A stretch of DNA of 42,042 bases from CAZGNZ01 sp964527215 (GCA_964527215.1 CAZGNZ010000040.1:1-42042); one strand, 5' to 3'; shown: positions 16,625-25,710, counted from the stretch's first letter. A program made the numbers and translations. The notes: a model not told the origin generated them from the letters alone.

Positions 16625-18133
16625 ATGAATTATAGAAAAGGTACTATTATTACGGTACTTTTATCGTTATTGCTGAGCACTGTTTTTGCAGGCGGTGTAC
16701 TCCACAACTGGAACCAGAGTGCCGATTATATTCGAACATTTTCCAGAAATGCATCCACTGATATTGATGCTGCATTTTACAATCCTGCCGGTATCACATC
16801 CTTCCAGAAGGGATTGTATTTTGCATTTCACAATCAGACCATCAAACAGCCTCGGAAAATTGTCAACGAATACCCAAATCTGAACGATGATACCTATGAA
16901 GGCGATATGCTGGCACCGGTATTTCCAAATTTCTATTTTGCATGGGTTACCGGTGATGTGGCGATTTCAGGTGGTTTTCTGCCGGTTGGCGGCGGCGGAT
17001 CTGCTGAATATGAAACCGGCCTGCCGTCTTTCGAGATGCCCGTTTCCGATATCCCTGTTGCCCTCGCGGGTGCCGGTGTTACCGATTACAGCGTGGATTT
17101 GCATTTTGAAGGATCAAGCGTATTTCTTGCAGGTCAGTTGAATGTCGCCACCAAACTCAATGACAATTGGTCGATCTTCATCGGCGGACGGTATGTGGAC
17201 GCCAATTACACATACGAAGGCCATCTGAAAGACATTATGATCAACCCCGCCGGCGGGGACATGATACTTGCCACGGATTATTTTTTCGGCAGTGCTGCCA
17301 GTCTGTACTCCACCGCCGATGATTTAAATGCCGCCATCACCGCCGGTATGGTGACTGCTGATACTCCCTTCACGGATGCGGAAGGTCTGGCAACACTGCA
17401 GGCACTTGGTTTTGATACTACGGACCTGACATACGGAATGGCTGCCGCCTATTTCGGAGGTGCCGGAGACTCTATGACAGCCAACGGCAATGCAATTCCG
17501 GAAATTTATGTGGATACGGAGCAGCACGGCACCGGATTCACCGGTATGATCGGCTGTGCATATCAGGATGAAACCATCAATTTCGGTTTCCGCCACGAGT
17601 TCCTCACCAAGCTTGCTCTCACCAATGATACAGAAATCGACGGCAGCGGTATGTTTACGGACGGCGAAAAACGTAACAAGGATCTGCCCTCTGTCACAAC
17701 GGGCGGGTTGGGCTACTGGTTCTCAGACGAGTTATACGGATCTGTCAGTCTGAACTATTATCATCACGGTGAAGTGGACTGGGACGGCCGGGAAAATCAT
17801 GTGGAAGACGGTTACGGCCTTGGATTTGGTGTTGAATATCAGCTCACCGACCCCCTGCTGATCAGCTGCGGCTATCTGCATACCGATGCCGGGACTGAAA
17901 AGGAAGCCCAGTCCGATCTCGACCAGAGTCTCGATTCCAATTCCATCGGCGGCGGATTCCGCTATCAGCTTCAGGAAGGGTTATCACTCAGCATTGGTGC
18001 CAGTTACACAAAGTATGTTGATTTTGACAATGAAATTATCCATACCACATCCACAGGTATCGAAATTCCCATGGATGAAACGTACTCCAAGGAAAGCATC
18101 GTCTTTTCCTTCGGATTTGAATATACTTTGTAA
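16625..18133 (+). CDS. OmpP1/FadL-family outer membrane transport protein
   Basis: A 502-residue outer membrane beta-barrel. A signal peptide (about residues 1-23, LLSLLLSTVFAGG) precedes the FadL hallmark: SRNASTDIDAAFYNPAGITSF, with the NPAG motif of the plugged N-terminus. The rest alternates polar and aromatic residues with repeated FGFRHEF, GGRYVDANYTYEGHL and YGLGFGVEYQL strands, and ends VFSFGFEYTL like a final strand. The family takes up hydrophobic compounds such as long-chain fatty acids or aromatic hydrocarbons across the outer membrane; substrate unknown. A strong ribosome site and a strong terminator bracket it, so it is probably a single-gene transcript. Confidence 0.92.
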   Translation: MNYRKGTIITVLLSLLLSTVFAGGVLHNWNQSADYIRTFSRNASTDIDAAFYNPAGITSFQKGLYFAFHNQTIKQPRKIVNEYPNLNDDTYEGDMLAPVFPNFYFAWVTGDVAISGGFLPVGGGGSAEYETGLPSFEMPVSDIPVALAGAGVTDYSVDLHFEGSSVFLAGQLNVATKLNDNWSIFIGGRYVDANYTYEGHLKDIMINPAGGDMILATDYFFGSAASLYSTADDLNAAITAGMVTADTPFTDAEGLATLQALGFDTTDLTYGMAAAYFGGAGDSMTANGNAIPEIYVDTEQHGTGFTGMIGCAYQDETINFGFRHEFLTKLALTNDTEIDGSGMFTDGEKRNKDLPSVTTGGLGYWFSDELYGSVSLNYYHHGEVDWDGRENHVEDGYGLGFGVEYQLTDPLLISCGYLHTDAGTEKEAQSDLDQSLDSNSIGGGFRYQLQEGLSLSIGASYTKYVDFDNEIIHTTSTGIEIPMDETYSKESIVFSFGFEYTL

Positions 18134-18157
18134 ACCGTTCTAAAAAAGTTTGTTGCC

Positions 18158-18186
18158 GGGATCGCCAAGAGCGATCCCTTTTTTTT
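18158..18186 (+). terminator. Rho-independent terminator after the FadL-type gene
   Basis: GGGATCGC (18158-18165), loop CAAGA, GCGATCCC (18171-18178), then eight T residues (18179-18186). This is a textbook intrinsic terminator 24 bases after the stop. The next gene begins 10 bases beyond the T-run, so it needs its own promoter or read-through. Confidence 0.92.
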
Positions 18187-18196
18187 GGGATCAGAT

Positions 18197-18676
18197 ATGG
18201 AGCTAACAGAATTCATCAAACCAGAAAATATCTGGTTTCTCAGCGCAGAATCCTGGGATGAAGCGGTACCGGAACTGCTGTTGAATTTCCAGGAACAGGG
18301 TGGTATCACGGGGTACAGTGCCATGTTTACCGACTATGAAAAGCGGGAAACAATCCAATCCTGTTTTGCCGGCCGCGGACTGGCCTATCCGCACTGCGTT
18401 TCTCAGGAACTGGCCGAACTGACGGTGCTGCTGGGCATATCAAGGACCGGAATACCGTGCGACAGTCCGGATAATCTCCCGGTTCACATTATTGTCCTGA
18501 CCGTGAGTTCTGAAATAAATCCGGAAGCACACAGCAGATTTGTGTCCATTTTTCAGAACATGATCCGGAATTCTGCTCTGCGCGCACAGATTTCCGATGC
18601 CCGGACAACCGCCGAAATCATGACACTGATTCATAACTGGGAAAACGAACAATCCAATATTGACGAGGTAATATGA
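18197..18676 (+). CDS. PTS EIIA-like (fructose/NtrN type) protein
   Basis: About 159 residues, matching the EIIA type-2 fold (PtsN/FruA-A). The active-site region is GRGLAYPHCVSQELAELTVLLGISRTGI, where the His of the A-PH motif is the expected phosphorylation site. It continues with PVHIIVLTVSSE and ends with a helical SIFQNMIRNSALRAQI segment like the family's 'L..LS.L..' region. No EIIB, EIIC, HPr or EI gene is in the window, so a regulatory role, as for PtsN, is more likely than sugar uptake (inference). The ATG at 18197 is preferred to a TTG at 18185 lying in the terminator T-run. Its stop overlaps the hisS start as ATGA. Confidence 0.75.
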   Translation: MELTEFIKPENIWFLSAESWDEAVPELLLNFQEQGGITGYSAMFTDYEKRETIQSCFAGRGLAYPHCVSQELAELTVLLGISRTGIPCDSPDNLPVHIIVLTVSSEINPEAHSRFVSIFQNMIRNSALRAQISDARTTAEIMTLIHNWENEQSNIDEVI

Positions 18677-20022
18677 AAAAATACAGCCGAATTTACGGTA
18701 CCCATGATATTCTGCCGGCGGAAGCAGACCGCTGGCGGGAAATTGAAACGGTCATACACGATTTCATGGAGCTGCACGGCTACGGCGAGATTCGCACACC
18801 GGTGTTTGAAAGTTCAGAGCTGTTTTCCAGGGGTATCGGCAGTGAAACCGATATCGTTTCAAAAGAAATGTACACCTGGCAGGACACTGAAAAACAGAGC
18901 CTGACCCTGAAACCTGAACTGACTGCGCCAGTTGTACGGGCGTTTGTGGAACATCATCTGGGCCGTCAGACACCCATTACGCGCCTGTACTATATGGATA
19001 CGCTTTTTCGCCGTGAAAGACCGCAAAAAGGCCGTCAGCGGCAGTTTAACCAGTTTGGACTGGAAGCATTCGGTTCCCCGCATCCGGAACAGGATGCAGA
19101 GGTCATTTCCATGGCTTATAAAATTTTCGAAACATTCGGCATTGAGCAGCTGAACCTGCAGATGAATACCATTGGAAGTCCGGAAGTCCGTCCGGAATAT
19201 CTGCGGATTCTTCGGGAGGCACTGGAACCCTGTCTGTCGGATTTCTGCGAGACCTGCCAAACCAGAATGAAAAAAAATGCCCTGCGGTTGTTCGACTGTA
19301 AAAACAGCGCCTGTCAGGCCCTTCTGGATGCACATGCTCCCCTGATCCCTGACTATGTGACGGATGATGATCGAATTCACTATGATCAGGTACTGGAGTA
19401 TCTGACACAGCTGGATATTCCATTCACACAAAACAGCAAAATGGTGCGCGGACTGGATTATTACAGCCGGACCACTTTTGAAATAACCAGTGCCGCCATT
19501 GGTGCCCAGGATGCCCTGTGCGGCGGCGGCCGCTATGACGGCCTTGTCGAACAGCTGGGCGGTCGTGCCACACCTGCGGTGGGATTTGCAGCCGGGATGG
19601 AGCGTCTGCTGCTGGCCATGGAGCAAAGTGAGGACGATCGCAGCGCCGGAGCGGATGTATATTTTCTGACTCTTGGCGAGAAAAGCAAGGGGCAGTGCCT
19701 TGTTCTTGCTGACCGCCTGCGTCGTGAAAAAGGTCTTCGGGTAGTTGTGGAAACCATGCGCCGCAGCATGAAAGCCCAGATGCGGGAAGCAAACCGGCAA
19801 AAAGCCCAGTATGCCGTAATCATCGGGGACAATGAGGTTGAACGCAAAGTCGCCATAGTGAAGGATATGTCACAGGGCGACCAGCATGAAATACCCTTTG
19901 ACAGTCTGACAGGCCAGTTTCTGGTGGACGATGAATGCAGCTGCTGTGATGATGACCATTCAGACGGCAGCCACGACTGCTGCTGTACAAATAATGACAG
20001 TGATTTGAAACAGGAAAATTGA
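18673..20022 (+). CDS. hisS: Histidine-tRNA ligase with a Cys/His/Asp-rich C-terminal tail
   Basis: A 449-residue class II aminoacyl-tRNA synthetase that charges tRNA-His. Motif 2 is LFRRERPQKGRQRQFNQFG; the histidine-specific segments are VRGLDYYSRTTFEI and GGGRYDGLVEQLGG; motif 3 is VGFAAGMERLLLA; the C-terminal anticodon-binding domain (about 330-418) follows. Residues 419-449 are an unusual tail with six Cys (C-S-C-C and C-C-C), two His and nine Asp, absent from HisS proteins I know. The core is complete, so this is an extension rather than a truncation. The start overlaps the EIIA-like gene by ATGA, implying coupled translation. Confidence 0.96.
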   Translation: MKKYSRIYGTHDILPAEADRWREIETVIHDFMELHGYGEIRTPVFESSELFSRGIGSETDIVSKEMYTWQDTEKQSLTLKPELTAPVVRAFVEHHLGRQTPITRLYYMDTLFRRERPQKGRQRQFNQFGLEAFGSPHPEQDAEVISMAYKIFETFGIEQLNLQMNTIGSPEVRPEYLRILREALEPCLSDFCETCQTRMKKNALRLFDCKNSACQALLDAHAPLIPDYVTDDDRIHYDQVLEYLTQLDIPFTQNSKMVRGLDYYSRTTFEITSAAIGAQDALCGGGRYDGLVEQLGGRATPAVGFAAGMERLLLAMEQSEDDRSAGADVYFLTLGEKSKGQCLVLADRLRREKGLRVVVETMRRSMKAQMREANRQKAQYAVIIGDNEVERKVAIVKDMSQGDQHEIPFDSLTGQFLVDDECSCCDDDHSDGSHDCCCTNNDSDLKQEN

Positions 20023-20107
20023 AACCGGGGGCAGTGAAGAACCTGGTTGGTTCGCAAACAAAAATGGAATTAGATAAAATCTTACATACAAGGAATATTA
20101 CTCCGTT

Positions 20108-21343
20108 ATGTCCAGTGCCTGCATACTGATCCACTATCATGAAATCGCCATCAAGGGCGGAAACAGGAGCTGGTTTGAACGAAGGATGATCCAGAATGTG
20201 CGCAAACACCTCGCGGAACTGCCGCATGGAAAAATCGCCCTGATCGGAGCCCGCATATTTGTTTTTGACATCAGCGAAGCCCGCTGGCCGGAATATTCCG
20301 AACGGCTGCGCTGCATTATGGGCATGGCAAATGCCACCCTGATGTATGAGACCGCCCCGAAGCTGGATGCTCTGAAAGAACGGGCTGTACAGGTTATGGG
20401 AAACCGTGATTTTGACACCTTCCGCATTTCTGCCCGCAGACAATACAAAGAATTTCCATATACATCCAATCAGCTGAATGTTGCCGTAGGTGACCATATT
20501 GGCAGTCTGTGCAGAAAACCGGTAAAACTCAAAGGGGCCGATCTGGACATCGTTATCGAAATCGTCAACAACCGGGCGTTTGTCGGTGCTGAGCGGCTGG
20601 CCGGATTCGGTGGTCTGCCCGTAGGCGTAAGTGAGACGGCTGTGGCATTGTTGTCCTCCGGTATTGATTCCCCGGTGGCGGCATTTGAGATGATCAAGCG
20701 GGGAGTGCAGCCTTTTTATGTGCATTTTCACAGTGTTCCCTCCACCAGCCGTCAGTCCATGCGAAACGTGGAAGCCATCCTGAATGTACTGGTGCAGTAT
20801 CAGCTGAAATGTCGGCTTCTGCATGTGCCGCTGCTGGCCATTCAGCAGGAAATAATGGCTCATGCACCCAACAAGCTCTGGGTTCTGTTATTCAGAAGAT
20901 CCATGGTTCGCCTCGCTACCATGATTGCCCATCAGTTCAATATGCCTGCATTGATTTCGGGAGAAAGTGTGGGGCAGGTGGCATCCCAGACACTGTCCAA
21001 TATCCGGGCAACGGGTGATGCCACTGATCTGCCCATCCTGCGGCCTCTTTGCGGAGAAAACAAGGACAATATTGTTCAGCGTGCACAGGCCATCGGTACA
21101 TACGAAATTTCGGTGGAACCGTATCAGGACTGCTGTTCCTTTTTCGTCCCGCCCCATCCGGAAACCAAAGCCTGTCTTGACGATGTCAAATCGGCGGAGG
21201 CTGAAATCGAGCTGGCGGACCTGGAAAAAGCAGCACTGGCTGATGCAGAAGAATTCCAGACCGTTTTCACAGGCAGCGGCCGCCCCGGCATTCCGGAAAA
21301 AGGAACCCGAATAAAAACGGATCTTCTGAACCTTACCTCATAA
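20108..21343 (+). CDS. thiI: tRNA 4-thiouridine synthetase ThiI (no rhodanese domain)
   Basis: A 411-residue ThiI. The N-terminal ferredoxin-like and THUMP domains include HYHEIAIKGGNRSWFERRM and the RRQYKEFPYTSNQLN region. The PP-loop ATP-pyrophosphatase motif is ALLSSGIDSPVAAFEM, followed by KRGVQPFYVHFHS. Later LISGESVGQVASQTL and PYQDCCSFFVPPHPETKA match the C-terminal part of the core enzyme. It adenylates U8 of tRNA for sulfur insertion. The C-terminal rhodanese domain of enterobacterial ThiI is absent, as in many bacteria, so a separate sulfur donor is needed. There is no clear Shine-Dalgarno site. Confidence 0.93.
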   Translation: MSSACILIHYHEIAIKGGNRSWFERRMIQNVRKHLAELPHGKIALIGARIFVFDISEARWPEYSERLRCIMGMANATLMYETAPKLDALKERAVQVMGNRDFDTFRISARRQYKEFPYTSNQLNVAVGDHIGSLCRKPVKLKGADLDIVIEIVNNRAFVGAERLAGFGGLPVGVSETAVALLSSGIDSPVAAFEMIKRGVQPFYVHFHSVPSTSRQSMRNVEAILNVLVQYQLKCRLLHVPLLAIQQEIMAHAPNKLWVLLFRRSMVRLATMIAHQFNMPALISGESVGQVASQTLSNIRATGDATDLPILRPLCGENKDNIVQRAQAIGTYEISVEPYQDCCSFFVPPHPETKACLDDVKSAEAEIELADLEKAALADAEEFQTVFTGSGRPGIPEKGTRIKTDLLNLTS

Positions 21344-21359
21344 TCAATCGGAGACTCAA

Positions 21360-22118
21360 ATGATTTCCATCTCATGGAACGTAAACGGCATTCGGGCGGC
21401 ACTTAAAAAAGGCGCTCAGGAGTTTTTCAATTCATCAAATGCAGACATCATCGCCCTTCAGGAAACCAAGGCCCGGCAGGAACAGGTGGAGCAGGATCTT
21501 CCGGAATATGAATATCAGTACTGGAACTCAGCAGAAAAAAAAGGCTATTCCGGAGTGGCGGTATTCTCCAGAAAATCGCCGTTGAATGTCATCAGCGGTA
21601 TCGGAATAGAAAAACATGATACGGAAGGCCGGGTTCTGACCCTGGAATTCGAGCAATATTATTATGTCACCGTTTATACGCCCAATGCAAAAAGGGGATT
21701 GGAAAGACTGGATTACCGTACCCGGGAATGGGATGTGGATTTCCTGAAGTATGTTCAGCAGCTTGAAAAAACGAAGCCGGTCGTGTTCTGCGGCGATTTG
21801 AATGTGGCCCATAAGGAGGATGACCTGGCAAATCCCAAATCCAATCGCAAAAATGCCGGATTCACGGATGAAGAACGGGCTGGAATGGACAACATCATTT
21901 CCGCCGGATTTATTGATACGTTCCGGGAATTCACTCATGGAAACGGACATTATTCATGGTGGAGTTTCATGGCCCGAAGCCGGGAAAGGAATATCGGCTG
22001 GCGCATCGATTATTTTCTCATTTCCGCAGCTCTGAAACCCAGACTGAAGCGTTCAGAAATTCTTTCGGAAGTTATGGGATCCGACCATGCGCCAGTGAAA
22101 ATCGAAATCGATCTGTAA
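21360..22118 (+). CDS. xth: Exodeoxyribonuclease III (AP endonuclease)
   Basis: A 252-residue ExoIII-type enzyme. Motifs in order: ISWNVNGIRAAL, IIALQETKA (metal-binding Glu about 35), GYSGVAVFSR, VTVYTPNAKRG, VFCGDLNVAH (Asp/Asn pair), SWWSFMARSRERNIGWRIDYFL and the catalytic MGSDHAPV. It cleaves DNA at abasic sites and removes 3' blocking groups in base-excision repair. GGAG lies six bases before the ATG. It follows thiI by 16 bases and precedes an RNA methyltransferase by 36, so the three are probably one transcript. Confidence 0.96.
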   Translation: MISISWNVNGIRAALKKGAQEFFNSSNADIIALQETKARQEQVEQDLPEYEYQYWNSAEKKGYSGVAVFSRKSPLNVISGIGIEKHDTEGRVLTLEFEQYYYVTVYTPNAKRGLERLDYRTREWDVDFLKYVQQLEKTKPVVFCGDLNVAHKEDDLANPKSNRKNAGFTDEERAGMDNIISAGFIDTFREFTHGNGHYSWWSFMARSRERNIGWRIDYFLISAALKPRLKRSEILSEVMGSDHAPVKIEIDL

Positions 22119-22154
22119 TACCCGGACTTCAGTCGGAAAACGGATTCAGGACAA

Positions 22155-22925
22155 ATGATCAGCAGGGCGGATATTAAATTTCTACGGTCTCTGGAAATAA
22201 AAAAATTCCGTCATCAGTACGGGCTGCTTCTGATAGAGGGTTTCAGAATGGTTCGGGAATGTCTGGATGCAGGATACCCCATAAAACGTTTTTTTGCATC
22301 AGATCCATTCCAGATGTCCGAGTCCGGCCGGGAACTTGGGTCCCGGCTCGAGGAATTCCAGATCAAGACCGAGACTGTAACCAATATTGCCCTGAATCAA
22401 ATCACCAAAACTCGAAATGCACAGGGCTGTGCCGCACTCATCCCCATCCCTGAAACAGGAAACCCTCTTGAATTTCAGTCACCCGTCCTGATATTGGATC
22501 AGATTAACGACCCGGGCAACCTGGGAACTTTGCTGCGGACTGCAGAATGGTTCGGAGTACGTCATGTGGTTCTGTCGCCGGGATCGGTTGATCCCTTCAA
22601 TCCCAAAACGGTACGAGCCGGAATGGGCGCACATTTTTATCTGGAACTGTCTCAAACGGCTCTTGAACCGGTACTGGATTCATACATTGAACGGCGGTTC
22701 GAGTTGATCGGCGGTGTGCTGGACGGTGATCCGCTGACGGCGGTTTCTGACAGCGGTTCACGGTGGGCTTTGGTTCTGGGCAGCGAAGCCCGCGGCATTT
22801 CCGCCCCGGTTGCAGGCCGGCTGACAAAACGCCTGACAATTCCCAAAAGAGGACATCTTGAAAGCCTCAATCTCACGATAGCCGGCAGTATTATGCTGGC
22901 AGCGCTAACATCCGGCCAGGGTTGA
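22155..22925 (+). CDS. TrmH/SpoU-family RNA 2'-O-methyltransferase
   Basis: A 256-residue SPOUT methyltransferase. The N-terminal about 90 residues form the substrate-binding domain (KIKKFRHQYGLLLIEGFRMV-like start, then IALNQITKTRNAQGCAALI). The knotted catalytic domain has motif 1 LDQINDPGNLGTLLRTAEWFG (Asn and catalytic Arg), motif 2 WALVLGSEARGIS and motif 3 IPKRGHLESLNLTIAGSIML. It should methylate ribose in rRNA or tRNA using S-adenosylmethionine; which base cannot be told. The arrangement matches the 23S rRNA-type group better than TrmH itself. Confidence 0.9.
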   Translation: MISRADIKFLRSLEIKKFRHQYGLLLIEGFRMVRECLDAGYPIKRFFASDPFQMSESGRELGSRLEEFQIKTETVTNIALNQITKTRNAQGCAALIPIPETGNPLEFQSPVLILDQINDPGNLGTLLRTAEWFGVRHVVLSPGSVDPFNPKTVRAGMGAHFYLELSQTALEPVLDSYIERRFELIGGVLDGDPLTAVSDSGSRWALVLGSEARGISAPVAGRLTKRLTIPKRGHLESLNLTIAGSIMLAALTSGQG

Positions 22926-23007
22926 TCCGACTGAAAAATAGCAGGGAAAAATGCGAGTCTGAACCCATTAAATTATCTGGTTGAATCCTGTACTGAATAT
23001 TTAAAGC

Positions 23008-23892
23008 ATGTTCAAAGATTACGAAAAATATGTCCAAATTGCCGGTGAGCTGTTTACGGGTGAGGATATTCCGTCGCAGCCGTCTGTGATTACCCAGATT
23101 GAATCCGAGCTGCGCCGCGAATATGCCGATTTCGCTGTTGTAGCCCGTTTGATCGGTAATGATGTTTCGCTGTCTGCCGCCACGATGTTGACCGTGAATT
23201 CAGCTTTTTTCGGGCTGAAAAAGAAGGTCGGTTCGATTCGGCATGCCGTCAGCATTCTTGGTATCCAGAATATTGTCAATCTGGTAAAAAGCATTGCACT
23301 CCGGAATGCCATGCGCGGAAACGAGAGTCCCTTTTTTGAAGAATTCTGGCAAACCGCGTCGGAAACCGCCATGTTTGCAGCGTTCATTGCTCGCCAGCTT
23401 GGCAGGGTATCAGCAGATGATGCCTATACTGTGGGTCTGTTCCACAATGTGGGTCTGCCCATAATGTTTAACAAGTTTGAGAATTATGACAAAAAATATT
23501 ATCTGGGCTGCCGTATAAAATTCAAATCGGTGGTTGAAATAGAAAATTCCAATTTTCGAACCAATCACTGCGCCGTGGGCACACTGCTGGCCCGCTCCTG
23601 GAAACTCCCGGAACTGTTCAGCGGTATCATTCTGTATCACCACCATGTGGAACTGCTTCTGGACAATAAGGATGTGGAAGATGAAGTAAAATCGATGCTG
23701 TGCATCCTCAAACTTGCAGAACATTTCTGTTACATCAATCATCAGGATTATAAGTATACAAACCTGAATGAATGGGCAATTGTCGGTGAAAGCGTGTTGA
23801 AATATCTGGAACTTGACAGGGATACAATGGCTGAACTGTCAGAGGCAATACAGCAGCTTCTGAAGGAGTCTCCGCCGGGTTCTCACCGATAA
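23008..23892 (+). CDS. HDOD-domain signalling protein
   Basis: A 294-residue single-domain HDOD protein. It starts with a helix-rich region (ELFTGEDIPSQPSVITQIESEL), then NDVSLSAATMLTVNSAFFGL and IRHAVSILGIQNIVNLVKSIAL, the usual HDOD core. Later come FHNVGLPIMF and NHCAVGTLLARSWKLPELFSGIILYHHHVE, where family members keep an H-x-x-V-G-x-L-L-x-x-W-x-L-P pattern. HDOD proteins act in signalling, often linked to chemotaxis or second messengers, without the full HD catalytic set. No partner gene is adjacent. There is no clear Shine-Dalgarno site. Confidence 0.85.
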   Translation: MFKDYEKYVQIAGELFTGEDIPSQPSVITQIESELRREYADFAVVARLIGNDVSLSAATMLTVNSAFFGLKKKVGSIRHAVSILGIQNIVNLVKSIALRNAMRGNESPFFEEFWQTASETAMFAAFIARQLGRVSADDAYTVGLFHNVGLPIMFNKFENYDKKYYLGCRIKFKSVVEIENSNFRTNHCAVGTLLARSWKLPELFSGIILYHHHVELLLDNKDVEDEVKSMLCILKLAEHFCYINHQDYKYTNLNEWAIVGESVLKYLELDRDTMAELSEAIQQLLKESPPGSHR

Positions 23893-24090
23893 GTTTATTT
23901 TTCCGCTCCCGTCTGACCATCATTCTTCCCGCATATATAAAATACAGCCGGACTGCACTGCCCAAGATTGGGTTGCAAACTGCAGTTGACGGATCAGACT
24001 TTTCTCATAACTTCTGCACGAATAACCGTTTTTGTTTCGTAGAGTAGTTGGTAATTTTTACTTTATGAAACGGAAGGAATCCCCCTGGTT

Positions 24091-25053
24091 ATGATTTATG
24101 ATTCAATTCTGGAGACCATTGGAAAAACACCGGTTGTTAAACTGAACCACATTGGCAGCGAGCTGTCCTGCAGACTGTTTGCCAAATGTGAATTTATGAA
24201 TGCCGGCGGATCGTTAAAAGACCGCATTGGTTGGTACATGGTTGAACGGGCTGAAGCCGAAGGCCTTATCCATCCCGGAGATGTACTTATTGAACCCACC
24301 AGCGGAAATACCGGAATCGGACTTGCTCTGGCAGCAGCCGTCAGGGGCTACCGTCTGATCATCACCATGCCGGAAAAAATGAGCCATGAAAAACAGGTCG
24401 TTCTGGAAGCCATGGGGGCAGAAATTGTACGCACCCCCACGGAAGCTGCCTGGGATGCCCCGGACAGTCACATCAGTGTTGCCCGAAGACTCGAACAGGA
24501 AATACCCAATGCCCATATTCTGGACCAGTACACCAATCCGGCAAATCCCGGTGCACATTATGAATTCACGGCGCAGGAAATTCTGGATGATTTCGGCACC
24601 GATCTTGAAATGGTCGTAATTGGCGCCGGTACAGGCGGAACCATCACGGGTGTGGCAAAAAAGCTGAAGGAAGAAATTCCAAACATTCATATTGTGGGTG
24701 TGGATCCCTACGGTTCAATCCTTGGCGGCGGCGATGAGGTTCACAGTTATCTGGTGGAAGGCATCGGGTACGATTTCATTCCGGAGGTGCTGGACAATTC
24801 GCTGGTGGATGAATACATCAAAACCGCTGATAAGGAATCTCTCCTGATGGCTCGAAGACTGATTCGTGAAGAAGGGCTGCTGGTGGGCGGATCATCCGGA
24901 GCGGTGGTCTGGGCCGGACTGAAAGTGGCCGCCCGGCTCGATGCCGGTGAAAAATGCCTGATGATACTGCCGGATGCAATTCGCAATTACCTGACTAAAT
25001 TTGTGGACGATAAATGGATGGCTGCCCACGGCTTTTCAGAATCAGATACATAA
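24091..25053 (+). CDS. Cystathionine beta-synthase-type PLP enzyme (catalytic domain only)
   Basis: A 320-residue fold-type II PLP enzyme. PLP binds Lys43 in NAGGSLKDR; the phosphate/substrate loop is EPTSGNTGIGLALAAAVRG; the cofactor glycine loop is GTGGTITGVAKKL. TPTEAAWDAPDSHISVARRL, then HILDQYTNPANPGAHY and IVGVDPYGSIL, are much closer to cystathionine beta-synthase than to O-acetylserine sulfhydrylase. It should condense serine with homocysteine, or use a related sulfur donor. The heme-binding N-terminus and the regulatory CBS pair of eukaryotic enzymes are absent. GGAAGG (24072-24077) lies 13 bases before the ATG. It stands alone; no gamma-lyase neighbour is present. Confidence 0.88.
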   Translation: MIYDSILETIGKTPVVKLNHIGSELSCRLFAKCEFMNAGGSLKDRIGWYMVERAEAEGLIHPGDVLIEPTSGNTGIGLALAAAVRGYRLIITMPEKMSHEKQVVLEAMGAEIVRTPTEAAWDAPDSHISVARRLEQEIPNAHILDQYTNPANPGAHYEFTAQEILDDFGTDLEMVVIGAGTGGTITGVAKKLKEEIPNIHIVGVDPYGSILGGGDEVHSYLVEGIGYDFIPEVLDNSLVDEYIKTADKESLLMARRLIREEGLLVGGSSGAVVWAGLKVAARLDAGEKCLMILPDAIRNYLTKFVDDKWMAAHGFSESDT

Positions 25054-25138
25054 CCCTAAAAAATCTATTCCCGGCCGCCGGGCTGACATGCGAAATTTTT
25101 CAGGCAGAATGAATTTGAAGTAAAAAATTGCTGAAATC

Positions 25139-25261
25139 TCAATCTCCACCATAAAGGAGATTTGACTTAAACCACGGACGGCCTTCTTTGCAGTCCTCGA
25201 TTTCTGTATCACACCACCATTTTTCAAGCGCATTTGACACTTGGAGCAGCCTATTAATCAT
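25139..25261 (-). CDS. Possible 40-residue small protein or gene remnant
   Basis: The minus-strand frame starts at an ATG at 25261, with AGGTGG just before it, and ends at TGA 25139-25141. The product starts MINRLLQVSNALEKWWCDTE and continues with a Cys- and Trp-containing stretch (EDCKEGRPWF), which looks more protein-like than chance frames. No family is recognised. The frame stays open about 17 codons further upstream without a start. A perfect AATCTCC/GGAGATT hairpin (25141-25162) overlaps its last codons. It could be a real small protein or the tail of a decayed gene. Confidence 0.28.
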   Translation of the reverse strand: MINRLLQVSNALEKWWCDTEIEDCKEGRPWFKSNLLYGGD

Positions 25262-25422
25262 TTCCACCTGAGGACATGTGTTTATAAACGCAGTTAAATT
25301 AAATGTTATATACTACTTAAAAGGCTAATGATGTTAAATAAATATAAATTTGAATTATGTCATTTTGTGTTTATTTCATAAATACTCGGTTCAGCTTTGA
25401 ACCTTTCAGTCGTTGAACAAGA

Positions 25423-25710
25423 TTAGCCCGGATATTTCATGAGACTTCGTAATGAGATGATGAAAATGTATTGATGCGGAAAAGCAAAAATTCAACACAA
25501 TTTTGTGCTGACTATCAATGAAGCTTTTTCCGTTAAAGAACCCATGGGTTCTCATTCACCAAGGCATATGAAGAAAAATGAGTGAAATCGTACTGGACAG
25601 TACGTTGAAAACATTTTTCGATTAGAATTGAAAATCCGTCTCCTGACGGACGGTGTAGAATTGATCTGATCCGTCATCGGAATTGATTTCTCATGAAATA
25701 TTCGGGTTAG
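25423..25710. repeat. Family A hairpin repeat with terminal inverted repeats, copy 2
   Basis: The ends TTAGCCCGGATATTTCATGA and CATGAAATATTCGGGTTAG are inverted repeats. Inside, the order of hairpins is the same as in copy 1 (7626): CGGAAAAGC/GCTTTTTCCG, the palindrome AGAACCCATGGGTTCT (25537-25552), GTACTG-GA-CAGTAC, TCCGTC-TCCT-GACGGA. The last AAAATGC/GCATTTT hairpin of copy 1 is missing here, which explains the shorter length. Identity over the shared part is very high by eye, implying recent spread or conversion. It lies far from either flanking gene. Confidence 0.85.

Noticed and set aside
18859..19800. A 313-codon minus-strand frame opposite hisS
   Set aside because: Antisense shadow of the hisS coding sequence, with no start context.
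19820..20863. A 347-codon minus-strand frame opposite the hisS end and thiI
   Set aside because: Antisense shadow spanning two well-supported genes; its translation matches no family I know.
25068..25080. CCCGG-CCG-CCGGG stem after the cystathionine synthase gene
   Set aside because: Only five base pairs with no T-run, too weak to call a terminator.
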